Shown here piece by piece: positions 54,274 to 62,748 of a stretch of DNA of 64,000 nucleotides (positions within the stretch are counted from its first letter, which is position 1; each line of letters begins with the position of its first letter). The DNA is from JACMLX01 sp040384325 (GTDB lineage: Bacteria; Gemmatimonadota; Gemmatimonadetes; Gemmatimonadales; Gemmatimonadaceae). Below the pieces are notes generated by a model. The model made no database searches, was not told the origin of the DNA, and worked only from the letters and a program-made list of their open reading frames with translations. The translations under genes and the position numbers were made by a program. Location of the stretch: positions 620,001-684,000 of the forward strand of contig JAZKJL010000003.1 in NCBI GenBank assembly GCA_040384325.1, given 5' to 3'.

Positions 54274-54706
54274 AAAAAAGGGGCAAAACACACCCCCAGC
54301 AGAGGGCTTCCCATGGAATCTCTGCACAAGTCTTGCAGTATGTGGGCGAATTCGGCACCTGACCCGCCTGCACGTCCTCGAGCTTCTGGAGCGGCCGACC
54401 AGCGCCCACACCGCTGAGGGGCGGGTGTTCTGGACGGCCGTTGGGGCGGAGCTCGCCGCCCGGTGGACCGTTGCGGCCCCGGCCGACGGTGCCGGAGATC
54501 CTAGCTAGGGTGGCGGTTGACGCCGGGCGCAGATACGTGGGTTAGGAAACCGAACTTCCGCGCCTTCCGGGGGTCCAAACGGAGCGAGAGAGCCAATGCC
54601 CGTGACAGGTGGTTGCTGGAAGCGTCTGCAGTACGTACTCTCTGTCAGACGCGGCGACCGCCGCCACCGAACAACGGGCCTTGTCACCTGCGAGGAGGGG
54701 AGTGTC
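54274..54706. other. Island left end: no convincing gene
   Basis: A plus-strand frame is open from just after the truncated tRNA to a TAG at about 54507. It encodes about 75 residues with a natural-looking ending (RHLTRLHVLELLERPTSAH) but no start codon or ribosome site. It may be the remnant of a gene cut by the insertion. The rest shows nothing I can support. Confidence 0.4.
54692..54701 (+). promoter_or_regulatory. Strong ribosome-binding site
   Basis: GAGGAGGGGA five bases before ATG 54707 supports the short gene at that start rather than a longer in-frame version from 54596. Confidence 0.65.
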
Positions 54707-54913
54707 ATGGGGACCAAGTCGAGTACCCAGCCAGCGTCCGGCCTTGCCGCACGCGTGACCGCGGCGTTGGACAGGCAGGCGCACGGCAAGCGTCGGACGG
54801 GCCCGCGGCGGAGTGCCGCAGATCGCATGACCGCGGTCCTCGAGTACAGCGTCGGCGCGGAGCAGGCTGCACGGTCGGCTCCGCGAACGAAGAACACTCA
54901 GCGTGCGGTTTAG
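54707..54913 (+). CDS. Small basic protein, possible partner of the next gene
   Basis: 68 residues, rich in Arg/Lys/Ala (AARVTAALDRQAHGKRRTGP). No family recognised. It overlaps the next gene by about 11 bases, a layout often seen in toxin-antitoxin pairs. The strong ribosome site is the main evidence that it is expressed. Confidence 0.5.
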   Translation: MGTKSSTQPASGLAARVTAALDRQAHGKRRTGPRRSAADRMTAVLEYSVGAEQAARSAPRTKNTQRAV

Positions 54914-55532
54914 ACGTCAACCTGAGTTCGGCCGCCAACGAATTCGCCGCAAGGGGTCTGGCCACGCGCCAGACCCCTTCGTTTTCGCGGCGTCAAGCTT
55001 CGGACCGGTCGTCGCCGACTGGTCGTCTGTCCGCGCGCTCCGATCCCTGACATCGGTCCTGAATGAGATCGAGTCCACACTGCGTGGGCTTGAGTCCAGC
55101 GGTGTGGTCATCGAGCGCGCCGGGCCGCATGAAGACACCGAGGGCCGACGTCGACACGGTAGCGTCGATCTCGACGGCAGCATGGCACTCAGAAACGGCA
55201 TCGGCGTCAGCTACTCGTACAATCTGGACGTCAGCCACTCCCGATCACGAGGATGGCTCGTTGACCGGGCAGAGCGAAGCTACTCCGCCATTGTCGTCAA
55301 CAAGGGGCTGATTCTGCGCTGCGACTCCGGTCACGCGACACACAACCACGCTCCGCATCAGCACGTCGGGGCGTTCTGCGAAGACCGTGGCCTTGCTGCA
55401 CCGCTTGTCGAGAGCACACGGCCGGTGAGCCTGCGTGTGTTCTCGCTCGCTGTTGACGCTTGGCGAGAGCAGCACCTCCACGAACTGCCGTATGACCCGC
55501 CCGATCTCGACCGCATCATGCCACGCCGCTAG
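54903..55532 (+). CDS. Hypothetical protein, possibly TumE/DUF6516-like
   Basis: 209 residues from a GTG; an internal start is possible because the first 35 residues are basic and featureless. The C-terminal half has SAIVVNKGLILRCDSGH followed by a His cluster (THNHAPHQHVG) and an acidic/aromatic end. This order (RYD...HHxH then a helix) recalls TumE-type toxins, but the match is from memory and weak. It contains 10 or more His residues. Confidence 0.5.
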   Translation: MRFRRQPEFGRQRIRRKGSGHAPDPFVFAASSFGPVVADWSSVRALRSLTSVLNEIESTLRGLESSGVVIERAGPHEDTEGRRRHGSVDLDGSMALRNGIGVSYSYNLDVSHSRSRGWLVDRAERSYSAIVVNKGLILRCDSGHATHNHAPHQHVGAFCEDRGLAAPLVESTRPVSLRVFSLAVDAWREQHLHELPYDPPDLDRIMPRR

Positions 55533-55572
55533 CCGACGCGGACGGGGCATGGTGGCCCGGTGCTTTGCGGAT

Positions 55573-55601
55573 CGTCGTCACAGGGGTGACACTGGACGAC
55601 G
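55573..55601 (+). terminator. Weak hairpin after the His-rich gene
   Basis: A 7-bp stem (CGTCGTC / GACGACG) with a 15-base loop, 40 bases after the stop; followed by GTCATTAAG, not a U-tract. Confidence 0.3.
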
Positions 55602-55706
55602 GTCATTAAGACCGCGCATCTGCGCGCCGCTGCATAAATGTCTTCGACCGGATGACCTGTGTATCAGCGATCCTTCCGATGCCACCGAAGGAGTGTGCGC
55701 GACTGT

Positions 55707-57215
55707 CTAGAGCAACTGCGCGATCAACTCCTGCAGCCACGTGTCGTCGAGCTCGCGACGTTCATGCTGGTGCAGACCGATCGCATTGAGCAACAGCAGT
55801 TCGCGTGGCAACGCATCGAGTGGAATCGCGAACCAACGTGGATACGATGACTGCCCCGTCAGTGGATTCGTCTCGAAGCGGAATTGCGACCACCACCCAT
55901 ATCGCTCGACGGAAGATCGCACGCAGTACACAAGGTTGAAGCTCCCGAAGGACGTGCGGTCCAATGGCCTGCGATCTTGTGGGACTGCCGGCGGTGGCGC
56001 GAGTGCCACCGTGACGAGGAGCCGTGCCACGCCGTCCAGGCCGAGCGCGAGATCCTCAATCACCTCACCCTGAATCGTGATCCGGCGCTGCCGCACGCCC
56101 CCCTCGATCTCGACGTTTAACCGACTCGAGCGGTGAAGATAAAGCGTGGCGAGCGTGGACGCGTCATTAAACGCTGTCACGATGCCGTCGGCGAGCGACA
56201 CCACCTCGTCAAACGCGACTTGCAACAGCGCGGTGCGCTCTGCGGCGGCTTCGCGCGCCGACTGTGCTGCTGTCTCACGCGCGGTGTCCCGGACGCTGCT
56301 CTCGACAGCCCGCTGCAGCAAGGCCGAGACATCCGGCCGGCCTGTCGTGGTCACCGCCGGTGCTGCCAGCGCCCGCGCGACCGCATCCCAGCTGGGTCGC
56401 CTCCGTGGATCCTTCTGCAGCATGGCGACGATGAGTTGCACCAACGTGATTGGCAGATCGGGCCGCAGGGCGCGAAGATCGCGCGGTGCTGTCAGTAGAT
56501 GGGCGCGTCGCCACGCGAGTGCATCTTGAGCACCATCAGGCGGCGGTTCTATCGGCAGGCGCAGGGTGGCTATCTCGAAGAACAGGACGCCTGCCGCGTA
56601 CACATCCATCGCGGTGGTATTCGGTGCGCAGTCCCACGCCTCGGGCGCCAGATACGCCATGGTGCCCACCCCCTTCATCGTCACCGAGCGCGTGGCCGCG
56701 TCGGCGAGCTTGGCGAGGCCGAAGTCCGCGATCTTCAGGGTGACCGGGTCCAACGCGACGAGGATGTTGGCCGGCTTCAGATCGCGGTGAACCAGGCGGG
56801 CACTGATGACCTGCATGCCTGCCGTGATCTGAGTGTAGAGCGCATGCAACTCGACGGCATCCAGCGCGCGCGCCAGGCGCTGTCGGTCGTCGAGGTAGTC
56901 GCGCAGCGTGCCGCCGTCGACCAACTCCATGACCAGGTACGGCGGACGATTGTCAACTATCCTGCCGTCATCGACGTGCAGGACGCGGACGACGTTCGGA
57001 TGAACAAATCCCATGGACTGTTGAATTTCGTTCTGCAGCGCGATCAACGCGGTCGCATCGAGCGTGCTAGTGCGGAGCGTCTTCACAGCCACCGGTGTGC
57101 CGTCCGTCGTCATGCCGGCGAACACCATCCCGAAGCCGCCAGCGCCTAGAACGTTACCTATCGTGATCGTCGTGTCATTCGGGCCTTCGAGGGTCGTGCC
57201 TGGTCGGATGTCCAT
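55707..57215 (-). CDS. Hanks-type serine/threonine protein kinase with a novel C-terminal region
   Basis: 502 residues from ATG 57215. Kinase domain at about 18-285: glycine loop GNVLGAGGFGMV, Lys45 in VAVKTL, LVHRDLKPANIL (Asp145), DFG at 164-166, APE at 190-192, so it should be active. No membrane helix, PASTA or other sensor repeat. Residues 297-335 form an Ala/Arg/Glu-rich helix and 340-502 an unrecognised beta-containing domain with two Trp-Phe motifs (GWWSQF, YPRWFAIP). It is the last gene of a minus-strand set with the HNH-like and small membrane proteins. Confidence 0.88.
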   Translation of the reverse strand: MDIRPGTTLEGPNDTTITIGNVLGAGGFGMVFAGMTTDGTPVAVKTLRTSTLDATALIALQNEIQQSMGFVHPNVVRVLHVDDGRIVDNRPPYLVMELVDGGTLRDYLDDRQRLARALDAVELHALYTQITAGMQVISARLVHRDLKPANILVALDPVTLKIADFGLAKLADAATRSVTMKGVGTMAYLAPEAWDCAPNTTAMDVYAAGVLFFEIATLRLPIEPPPDGAQDALAWRRAHLLTAPRDLRALRPDLPITLVQLIVAMLQKDPRRRPSWDAVARALAAPAVTTTGRPDVSALLQRAVESSVRDTARETAAQSAREAAAERTALLQVAFDEVVSLADGIVTAFNDASTLATLYLHRSSRLNVEIEGGVRQRRITIQGEVIEDLALGLDGVARLLVTVALAPPPAVPQDRRPLDRTSFGSFNLVYCVRSSVERYGWWSQFRFETNPLTGQSSYPRWFAIPLDALPRELLLLNAIGLHQHERRELDDTWLQELIAQLL

Positions 57216-57306
57216 GAGCTCGTGTGTGTGTGGTGGCGTGCCCAGGGCAGGCGCAATGCCGCAGGACGTGCGACAGTGCGGCGCTCGCGGAGGCGCCGCG
57301 TTTGTG

Positions 57307-58101
57307 TCAGCGCGCGGGAGCACTTTGTCGGGCGAGGTAGGTGCGTTCCGCCGTGAGCGCGACGACCTCCTTCGGGCCAGGCATCTCTGGCCACTGCGGC
57401 GGCAGCCGTCGAAGGGGGATCCTCAGGCGGCAGATGCCCTCGGATTGCAGCGGGATCTGCGCGAATGGAAACACGACATCATCTGGAGCGTGATGAACGA
57501 GCCAGAACGCGAGCGGGAAGAATTTGAGCACGTCCCCGATGACGGGTCCATGCGCGTCGCCGAGCACGCGCGCCAGACTGAAGCCGCGCACGATGGTGAT
57601 GTCGGTCCCGAGGAACGGCCAAACGAACAGCCGAAACGGTGGTGGCTCCGTCGCGCGCTCGAGAAAGAACGCCCGCATTGCGAAAAGCGCCGTACCATTC
57701 GCCAGTGGCGCCGACGGAGTCGACCGCTCCTCGGCGGCGAGCAGGTGCCCAATGACCGCACGAGCCACGCCTTGAGCGTCGACGTCGAGCTCCGCACGGT
57801 CCGGCAGGAGAATGCCATGCATGCGCGCCGCGTTCACCCACCGTGCCAACTGCGCTGCCATCGCAATGAGCGCCACGTCGGCTCGCGCGCCGAGCCGCTG
57901 ATTGTTGCACTCGGCACAGAGGCTCGGGAATCGTGGCGCTTGAAATGCCCCACGCGGCCGTGGCAGATCGTCGTGCCTTCCACCAGTGGCCGCGATCAGT
58001 TGTTGCACCTCGACCGCGGTTGCCGGAACGAGCGCCTTCGGCGGGACGTGATCGGCCGTCAACTTCCCGAGCGCGCTGCAGATGACACAGCGACCCTTCA
58101 T
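57307..58101 (-). CDS. HNH-like zinc protein
   Basis: 264 residues from ATG 58101. N-terminal treble-clef/HNH pattern: Cys5 and Cys8 (CVIC), DHVPPK with His18, then CAECNN (Cys62, Cys65, Asn66). This is the layout of HNH nucleases with structural zinc. The rest (about 80-264) has hydrophobic and Pro-rich stretches with no recognised domain. Its start overlaps the upstream small gene's stop and the kinase begins 91 bases downstream, suggesting one operon. Nuclease activity is inferred. Confidence 0.7.
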   Translation of the reverse strand: MKGRCVICSALGKLTADHVPPKALVPATAVEVQQLIAATGGRHDDLPRPRGAFQAPRFPSLCAECNNQRLGARADVALIAMAAQLARWVNAARMHGILLPDRAELDVDAQGVARAVIGHLLAAEERSTPSAPLANGTALFAMRAFFLERATEPPPFRLFVWPFLGTDITIVRGFSLARVLGDAHGPVIGDVLKFFPLAFWLVHHAPDDVVFPFAQIPLQSEGICRLRIPLRRLPPQWPEMPGPKEVVALTAERTYLARQSAPAR

Positions 58102-58490
58102 ACGCTGCGCACAACCCGCGTCGGGGCGCGATACACAGTCGTCACCATCAGATTGCCGGACGCGGTTCGCTCGACGAACTGCAGTCCGTTGTCGCCGGTC
58201 TGCACGCTGACGTCCGCTGCGCCTGCATTGCCGATTAGGCGGGCCCGCCCCGCCACCCGAATAATGGCGTCGAACGTCATGGGCGTGAGTGCTGGCGTCG
58301 CCGTGACTCGTGCCATCGGCACGCCGTGATCCCACGTGGTCGTCACACTCGACCGCGTTTCACAGCGGATGGAGCGTACCTGATCGAGGTGCACGGTCTG
58401 CGTGATGACTGGCGCGACGTCGATGCTGATCGCAAAGGCCACCAAGGCCGACATGAGCGCCGCTGAGGTGAGGGCCGGAGTCGTTCCCAT
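58098..58490 (-). CDS. Small membrane or secreted protein
   Basis: 130 residues. The N-terminus is hydrophobic (LTSAALMSALVAFAISIDVAP), a signal or membrane anchor. The rest is beta-rich with many Thr and Val residues. No family recognised. First gene of the minus-strand small protein-HNH-kinase set; the 4-base overlap supports its reality. Possible sensor or extracytoplasmic partner. Confidence 0.6.
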   Translation of the reverse strand: MGTTPALTSAALMSALVAFAISIDVAPVITQTVHLDQVRSIRCETRSSVTTTWDHGVPMARVTATPALTPMTFDAIIRVAGRARLIGNAGAADVSVQTGDNGLQFVERTASGNLMVTTVYRAPTRVVRSV

Positions 58491-58666
58491 ACGGTGGGTG
58501 CGGGGTGTGTCAGCCAGCCGGGGGGGGCGGAGCTATCAGACCCCAATAGTACCTTATTTCCGCCGCCCATTGCCCCCGCCGCCGAGTCGCGCATCCTCCG
58601 TCGGGGGCTATCGGCCGAGCCTCGTGACCGCTCCATGCGCAGCCCGCACTTCCGAATCTGACTCCA
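58491..58666. promoter_or_regulatory. Divergent promoter region of the island operons
   Basis: The only divergent gap inside the island, between the minus-strand three-gene set and the plus-strand DUF4041/GIY-YIG gene. It holds an AT-rich stretch (about 58540-58560, with AATAGTACCTTATTT) in otherwise GC-rich DNA and a run of eight G. No clear -35/-10 pair can be fixed. Confidence 0.35.
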
Positions 58667-60256
58667 ATGCCATCGAACACCGTACTGATCGCGCTCCTTG
58701 TGCTGGTCGCCGTCGCGGCCATCATCCTGTTCGTCCTGCTCGGGAGGCAGCGCGCACGCGCCGGCAACATCGAGGCTGACCTACTTGCCACGCAAAAGCG
58801 CGCGGATGACGCTCAGCGATCAGTCGAGGCGATGGCCGTGGCGGCCGAGCGCGCGCGGGCGAACCACGCGGCTGAACTCGCGGCCGCTCGCCAGCGCGGC
58901 GAGGAGGAGCGCACCCGAGGAGTGGCTGAGCTGGATGCCCAGCGCGCGCTCGTCGCGGCGGAGCTGGCGCAACGTACCGAGGCGGCCGAGGCGCTGCGAC
59001 GGGCGGTAGTCACCGACACCGCCGTTCTGCAGGCGGCGCGTGATCGTCTCGACGCCGAGATCACCGCGCTCCGGGCGGACCTCGCGCGACTGGAGGAGGA
59101 GGCCGGCATCGTGGCCGTTGGGTTCTACAAGGCGCGATACGATTTTGTCACGTCAGCTGAGTACCAGGAGCGGCTGCTCGCCGTCCGCGAGGCCCAGCGC
59201 GAGATGCTCCGCGACAAAACGGCCGCCGTCGGTGATGTGGAATGGACCGTCAACGGCAGCAAGGCCGAAGGTCGGAAGCAGATCAACCAGACGCTGAAGC
59301 TCATGCTGCGAGCGTTCAATGGTGAGTGCGACGCCGCCGTGGCCAAGGTCCGGTACGACAACGTGCAGGTTATGGAGGCCCGCATCCGCAAGGCATGGGC
59401 GACGGTGAATGCGGCGGTGGCCGTGCAGCAGTGCCGCATCGTGCCGACCTTCCTCGACCTCCGCCTGCAGGAGCTCTTTCTTGCGCACGAATACCAAGAG
59501 AAGGTGCAGGCCGAACGTGAAGAGCAGCGCCGGATACGCGAGGAAATGCGGCAGGAGGAGATCGCCCAGCGCGAATTGGAGCGGGCCCGGGCCGACGCCG
59601 AGAAGGACGAGGAGCGATTCGCCACAGCGCTGCGGCGGGCCCGAGACGAGGTACAGACGGCCGTGGGTGAGAAGCAGGCCCGTTTGGAGCAGCAGATCGC
59701 CGATCTTGAACACCGGCTGGTGGAGGCCCACGCCAGGAAGGAGCGCGCCATCGCGCGCGCTCAGCTGACGCGGTCAGGCCACGTGTACGTGATCTCGAAC
59801 GTCGGGGCGTTCGGCGAGGAGGTGTACAAGATCGGCATGACGCGGCGCCTTGAACCACAGGACCGCATCCGAGAGCTGGGCGACGCCAGCGTCCCCTTTG
59901 AGTTCGACGTCCACGCCATCATCTACGCCGACGATGCGCCCACGCTCGAAAACAAGCTGCACCGCCTGTTTCACTGGCGGCGGGTCAACCGCATCAACGA
60001 GCGGAAGGAATTCTTTCGTGTGAGCTTGGACGAGATCGCCCAAGCGATCCGGCAGGAGAACGCAGAGATCGAGATCGTGCCGCACGCCGATGCGCGTGAC
60101 TACCGGAAAACGCTGGCCCTGATCCACGAGGAGGCGACCCGCGGCGTGCGACTGACACGGAACTTCGACGCGGTGCAAATGACCGTGCCGAGTGTCAGCG
60201 TCGTCCCCCTGCGACCGCCGGGTGATGACACGGACACCTTTTCAGCGATGGAGTGA
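58667..60256 (+). CDS. Membrane-anchored DUF4041 + GIY-YIG (T5orf172) protein
   Basis: 529 residues. Membrane helix at about 7-25, coiled coil 30-145, DUF4041 at about 145-275 (GFYKARYDF, WTVNGSKAEGRKQIN, LRAFNGECDAAVAKVRYDN), a second coiled coil 276-365, then the T5orf172/GIY-YIG domain at 370-460: HVYVISN, VYKIGMTRR, RIRELG, LENKLHRLF and NERKEFFRV. The catalytic-type Tyr, Arg and Glu appear present. DUF4041-T5orf172 proteins occur in phages and defence islands; the N-terminal anchor is notable. Its stop abuts the next gene's stop with no spacer. Confidence 0.85.
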   Translation: MPSNTVLIALLVLVAVAAIILFVLLGRQRARAGNIEADLLATQKRADDAQRSVEAMAVAAERARANHAAELAAARQRGEEERTRGVAELDAQRALVAAELAQRTEAAEALRRAVVTDTAVLQAARDRLDAEITALRADLARLEEEAGIVAVGFYKARYDFVTSAEYQERLLAVREAQREMLRDKTAAVGDVEWTVNGSKAEGRKQINQTLKLMLRAFNGECDAAVAKVRYDNVQVMEARIRKAWATVNAAVAVQQCRIVPTFLDLRLQELFLAHEYQEKVQAEREEQRRIREEMRQEEIAQRELERARADAEKDEERFATALRRARDEVQTAVGEKQARLEQQIADLEHRLVEAHARKERAIARAQLTRSGHVYVISNVGAFGEEVYKIGMTRRLEPQDRIRELGDASVPFEFDVHAIIYADDAPTLENKLHRLFHWRRVNRINERKEFFRVSLDEIAQAIRQENAEIEIVPHADARDYRKTLALIHEEATRGVRLTRNFDAVQMTVPSVSVVPLRPPGDDTDTFSAME

Positions 60257-61480
60257 TCACCGGCGGCTGCTGCTCACAAATCGCACGTCCATGCGCCCGC
60301 CCTCATCCACGCGCCGTACGGAGACAAATGCCTCTGGCTTCTTGGAGACCACCCCACCGCGGGCACGGAGAAATGCGGCGGGGTCGACGAGCCCGCGCCC
60401 CATCGACTCCACCGCGTCTCGGGGCACGTGGGCGGAGATCACGCAGACCTGTCCGGTGCGGCCAGTAGACGGATCGACACCGTCGACCAGGCCATGAAAG
60501 GTGATTGACTCCAGCAGGGCGCTGGGCACGGCAGTGAAGAGCTCCCGGATGGTCCGCAGGGACAACGCGACGATCAGGGAGCGGTACACGGCGACGACCT
60601 CAGTCTTGGCGCGCGGCTTCGGTCGGATCTCGTCGGAGGCTCGCACGTACGTGAAGGCCTTGTCGGCGGGCACGACGTCGATGATCGGCAGCATGTAGGC
60701 CAAGGTGAGCACCCGGGCCTCCGGATTGTACGAGGCGTCGTACGCCTCGTCGATTTCCTCGGGGTAGTCGGAGGTGTCGAGGACATGCGCGATGTATTGC
60801 ACGACCGCTTCGGGATCGCCATCGCGTACGCCTGCTTCCCACTCGTCCACGGCCACAAGCTTCTCGCGCGTCTCGCTCTCGAGGCGCTGCATGGACGCCT
60901 CGTGCTTGCGGCGCGCGTCATCGACACGCGACTCCCACTCGGCCATCGCGGCCTGATGGCGTGTCATGGCCACCGCGAACCGCTCTGCGTCTTCTCTGGC
61001 GACACGCTCTACCTCAGCCGCGTGCTTCTTCGCGCCCCCGAAGATGCGCTGCAGTCCCGATGGAGGCGGGACCGTTCGACGCATCGACTCCAACGTCGGA
61101 GGCTCAGGACGGGGCCCCACGGCGGCTCCCGCGGCGAACATGCTTCGCGTGAAGGTCGGCCGCAGGCGTTTGAAGACCCGGACGAACGCATCCTCCGGCC
61201 GCTCTACGGCGCTGACGTCGAACGCCGCGTTTCGCGGCCGCGCCGAGAAGGCGTCCTGCAGTTCCCGGAAGCGCTGTTCAACATCGGCCGTCAGTTCCTC
61301 GGCCTCGGCCTCGCGTGCCCTCTTGTATGCCGCCGCATCCGCCTTGTTGCGCTCGCGAGCGCGCTGCGCCTGCATCCGGCTGTTCGCCTTGGCCATCCGC
61401 ACGTGCTCGCGTTGCGCGCGCTGGTTGGCACGTTCGGCATCCCGCACCAGTGTCGCAAAAAACCCGAGTCGTCGGCCCAC
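60257..61480 (-). CDS. N-terminal region of an Mrr-type 'restriction endonuclease', lacking the nuclease domain
   Basis: 407 residues from GTG 61480. N-terminus (LGFFATLVRDAERANQRAQRE) starts a basic coiled coil of about 70 residues; a second coiled coil is at about 165-220. The C-terminal region (YNPEARVLTLAYMLPIIDVV, TYVRASDEI, SLRTIRELF, GLVDGVDPSTGRTGQVCVIS) matches the conserved domain that precedes an Mrr_cat nuclease in actinobacterial proteins. Here the protein stops where that nuclease would begin; no PD-(D/E)xK motif is present. It converges directly with the GIY-YIG gene. Confidence 0.72.
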   Translation of the reverse strand: MGRRLGFFATLVRDAERANQRAQREHVRMAKANSRMQAQRARERNKADAAAYKRAREAEAEELTADVEQRFRELQDAFSARPRNAAFDVSAVERPEDAFVRVFKRLRPTFTRSMFAAGAAVGPRPEPPTLESMRRTVPPPSGLQRIFGGAKKHAAEVERVAREDAERFAVAMTRHQAAMAEWESRVDDARRKHEASMQRLESETREKLVAVDEWEAGVRDGDPEAVVQYIAHVLDTSDYPEEIDEAYDASYNPEARVLTLAYMLPIIDVVPADKAFTYVRASDEIRPKPRAKTEVVAVYRSLIVALSLRTIRELFTAVPSALLESITFHGLVDGVDPSTGRTGQVCVISAHVPRDAVESMGRGLVDPAAFLRARGGVVSKKPEAFVSVRRVDEGGRMDVRFVSSSRR

Positions 61481-61483
61481 GCG

Positions 61484-61493
61484 TCCTTCCCTC
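61484..61493 (-). promoter_or_regulatory. Ribosome-binding site deciding the GTG 61480 start
   Basis: Read on the minus strand the site is GAGGGAAGGA, immediately upstream of GTG 61480. It supports this start over an in-frame upstream ATG at 61648. Confidence 0.55.
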
Positions 61494-61720
61494 GCCAATG
61501 CAGGTGTCGTATGCCGTATCCGGCGACCGCTCCCCAGCGTGGCCGGTGGAGTCGGCGCGTCAACGCTGTCCGTGCCAAGATCTGGGATTGAGACAGAACG
61601 ATAGCTCCAGACCACGACAGGCAGGAGAACCGTGGGCGCGGACAGCACCCGCGATACAGAGGCGCAGGACCGCCTTCCCTCAGGCGCCCTCAGTACAGCC
61701 TCGTGCTCCCGACGCGGGCG

Positions 61721-62533
61721 CTACTTCGCGCCCGACTCGAGCAGGTGCTTTGCCATCGCCGGCAGATCGACGCCGGCATCCTTCAGCTGCTTCTGGACTC
61801 CGAGGAGCTTGAGCGCGTACCCTCCGTACTTCTTCACCTTGGCCAGCGCCGCCACAATACCACTCTTCTCGATGGCAGCCGTGGCGGTGGGGTCCGCGGA
61901 GATCTGGTAGTCGATTTCGCCCAAGCAAGTCTTGAAGGCATCGTGGAACGCCTGCGGCCCCGCGATCCGGTAGCGCCGAATCGCATGGCGCATGGCCTCG
62001 ATGCAAGTCAGCAGTGCCGCGCGCACGTCCGCCGAAATGTCGGTCATCAACGTGATGCTTGCGGCAAGCGCGTCAAGTTCAGACGCCAAGCGGTCGCGAT
62101 CATCCAGTGAGACCGCGGTTCGTGGGTGGTAGTGGGCGAGGGTTGCCGACGTCAGCGTCAGGGCGGCGAACACGTCCTGCTTGAAGGCATGCGCGACGCT
62201 CTCAAACGTCGCGTCGATGCGCCCACTGCGCACCACGGACTCGATGGGGGAGAAGGCTTCAAGAACGAGGACGCGCGCGATGCCGGGCGCTGTTTCGATC
62301 TCATGTCGAACTTCCGCGACTAACTGCACGAGGCTAGTCAGATACGGATAGAGCGGTGAGACATCACCGTCGATGTCGATGTCGAAGACCGCAGCCCATA
62401 TCCGCCGCATCGGGAGGGTCTTGCCGAGGACCTCGCCTTGTGTTCTGGCAGCCGTCCAGAGCTCAATCAGACGTTCGAGCGGGTGGGTTGTTGGTTCCAC
62501 GACGGATTGTGGTTGCGCTGCCGGAGCGGTCAT
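61721..62533 (-). CDS. Helical protein of unknown function
   Basis: 270 residues from ATG 62533. Mostly alpha-helical by composition (LTSLVQLVAEVRHEIET, DRLASELDALAASITLM), with a C-terminal segment (KYGGYALKLLGVQKQLKDAGVDLPAM). No signal peptide or known motif. Same strand as the Mrr-like gene, 240 bases upstream of it, so they may be one unit. Confidence 0.6.
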   Translation of the reverse strand: MTAPAAQPQSVVEPTTHPLERLIELWTAARTQGEVLGKTLPMRRIWAAVFDIDIDGDVSPLYPYLTSLVQLVAEVRHEIETAPGIARVLVLEAFSPIESVVRSGRIDATFESVAHAFKQDVFAALTLTSATLAHYHPRTAVSLDDRDRLASELDALAASITLMTDISADVRAALLTCIEAMRHAIRRYRIAGPQAFHDAFKTCLGEIDYQISADPTATAAIEKSGIVAALAKVKKYGGYALKLLGVQKQLKDAGVDLPAMAKHLLESGAK

Positions 62534-62748
62534 GTGGCCGTAGGTTGAGGTACCGGAAGATACCAATATCGATCAGCCTCCGCGCGCGGCATGACCGACC
62601 TAGCGACATCGGCCCGCTCCGCCTGGATGACGCCTTCCGACCTCGCCTCGAACGGGACCCGCGCGGTAGCGTCAGATCACCCCCCGAAGAACAGGCGTAC
62701 CCCAGCCCAGCACCCGGCGTCGACGGTTATGCGGCGTAGGCTGATGAC

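Noticed and set aside
54108..54411. Several short minus-strand frames over the truncated tRNA
   Set aside because: They share the antisense tRNA translation and lack starts with ribosome sites. One has two CxxC-like pairs, but its end lies in the tRNA antisense, so I do not support it.
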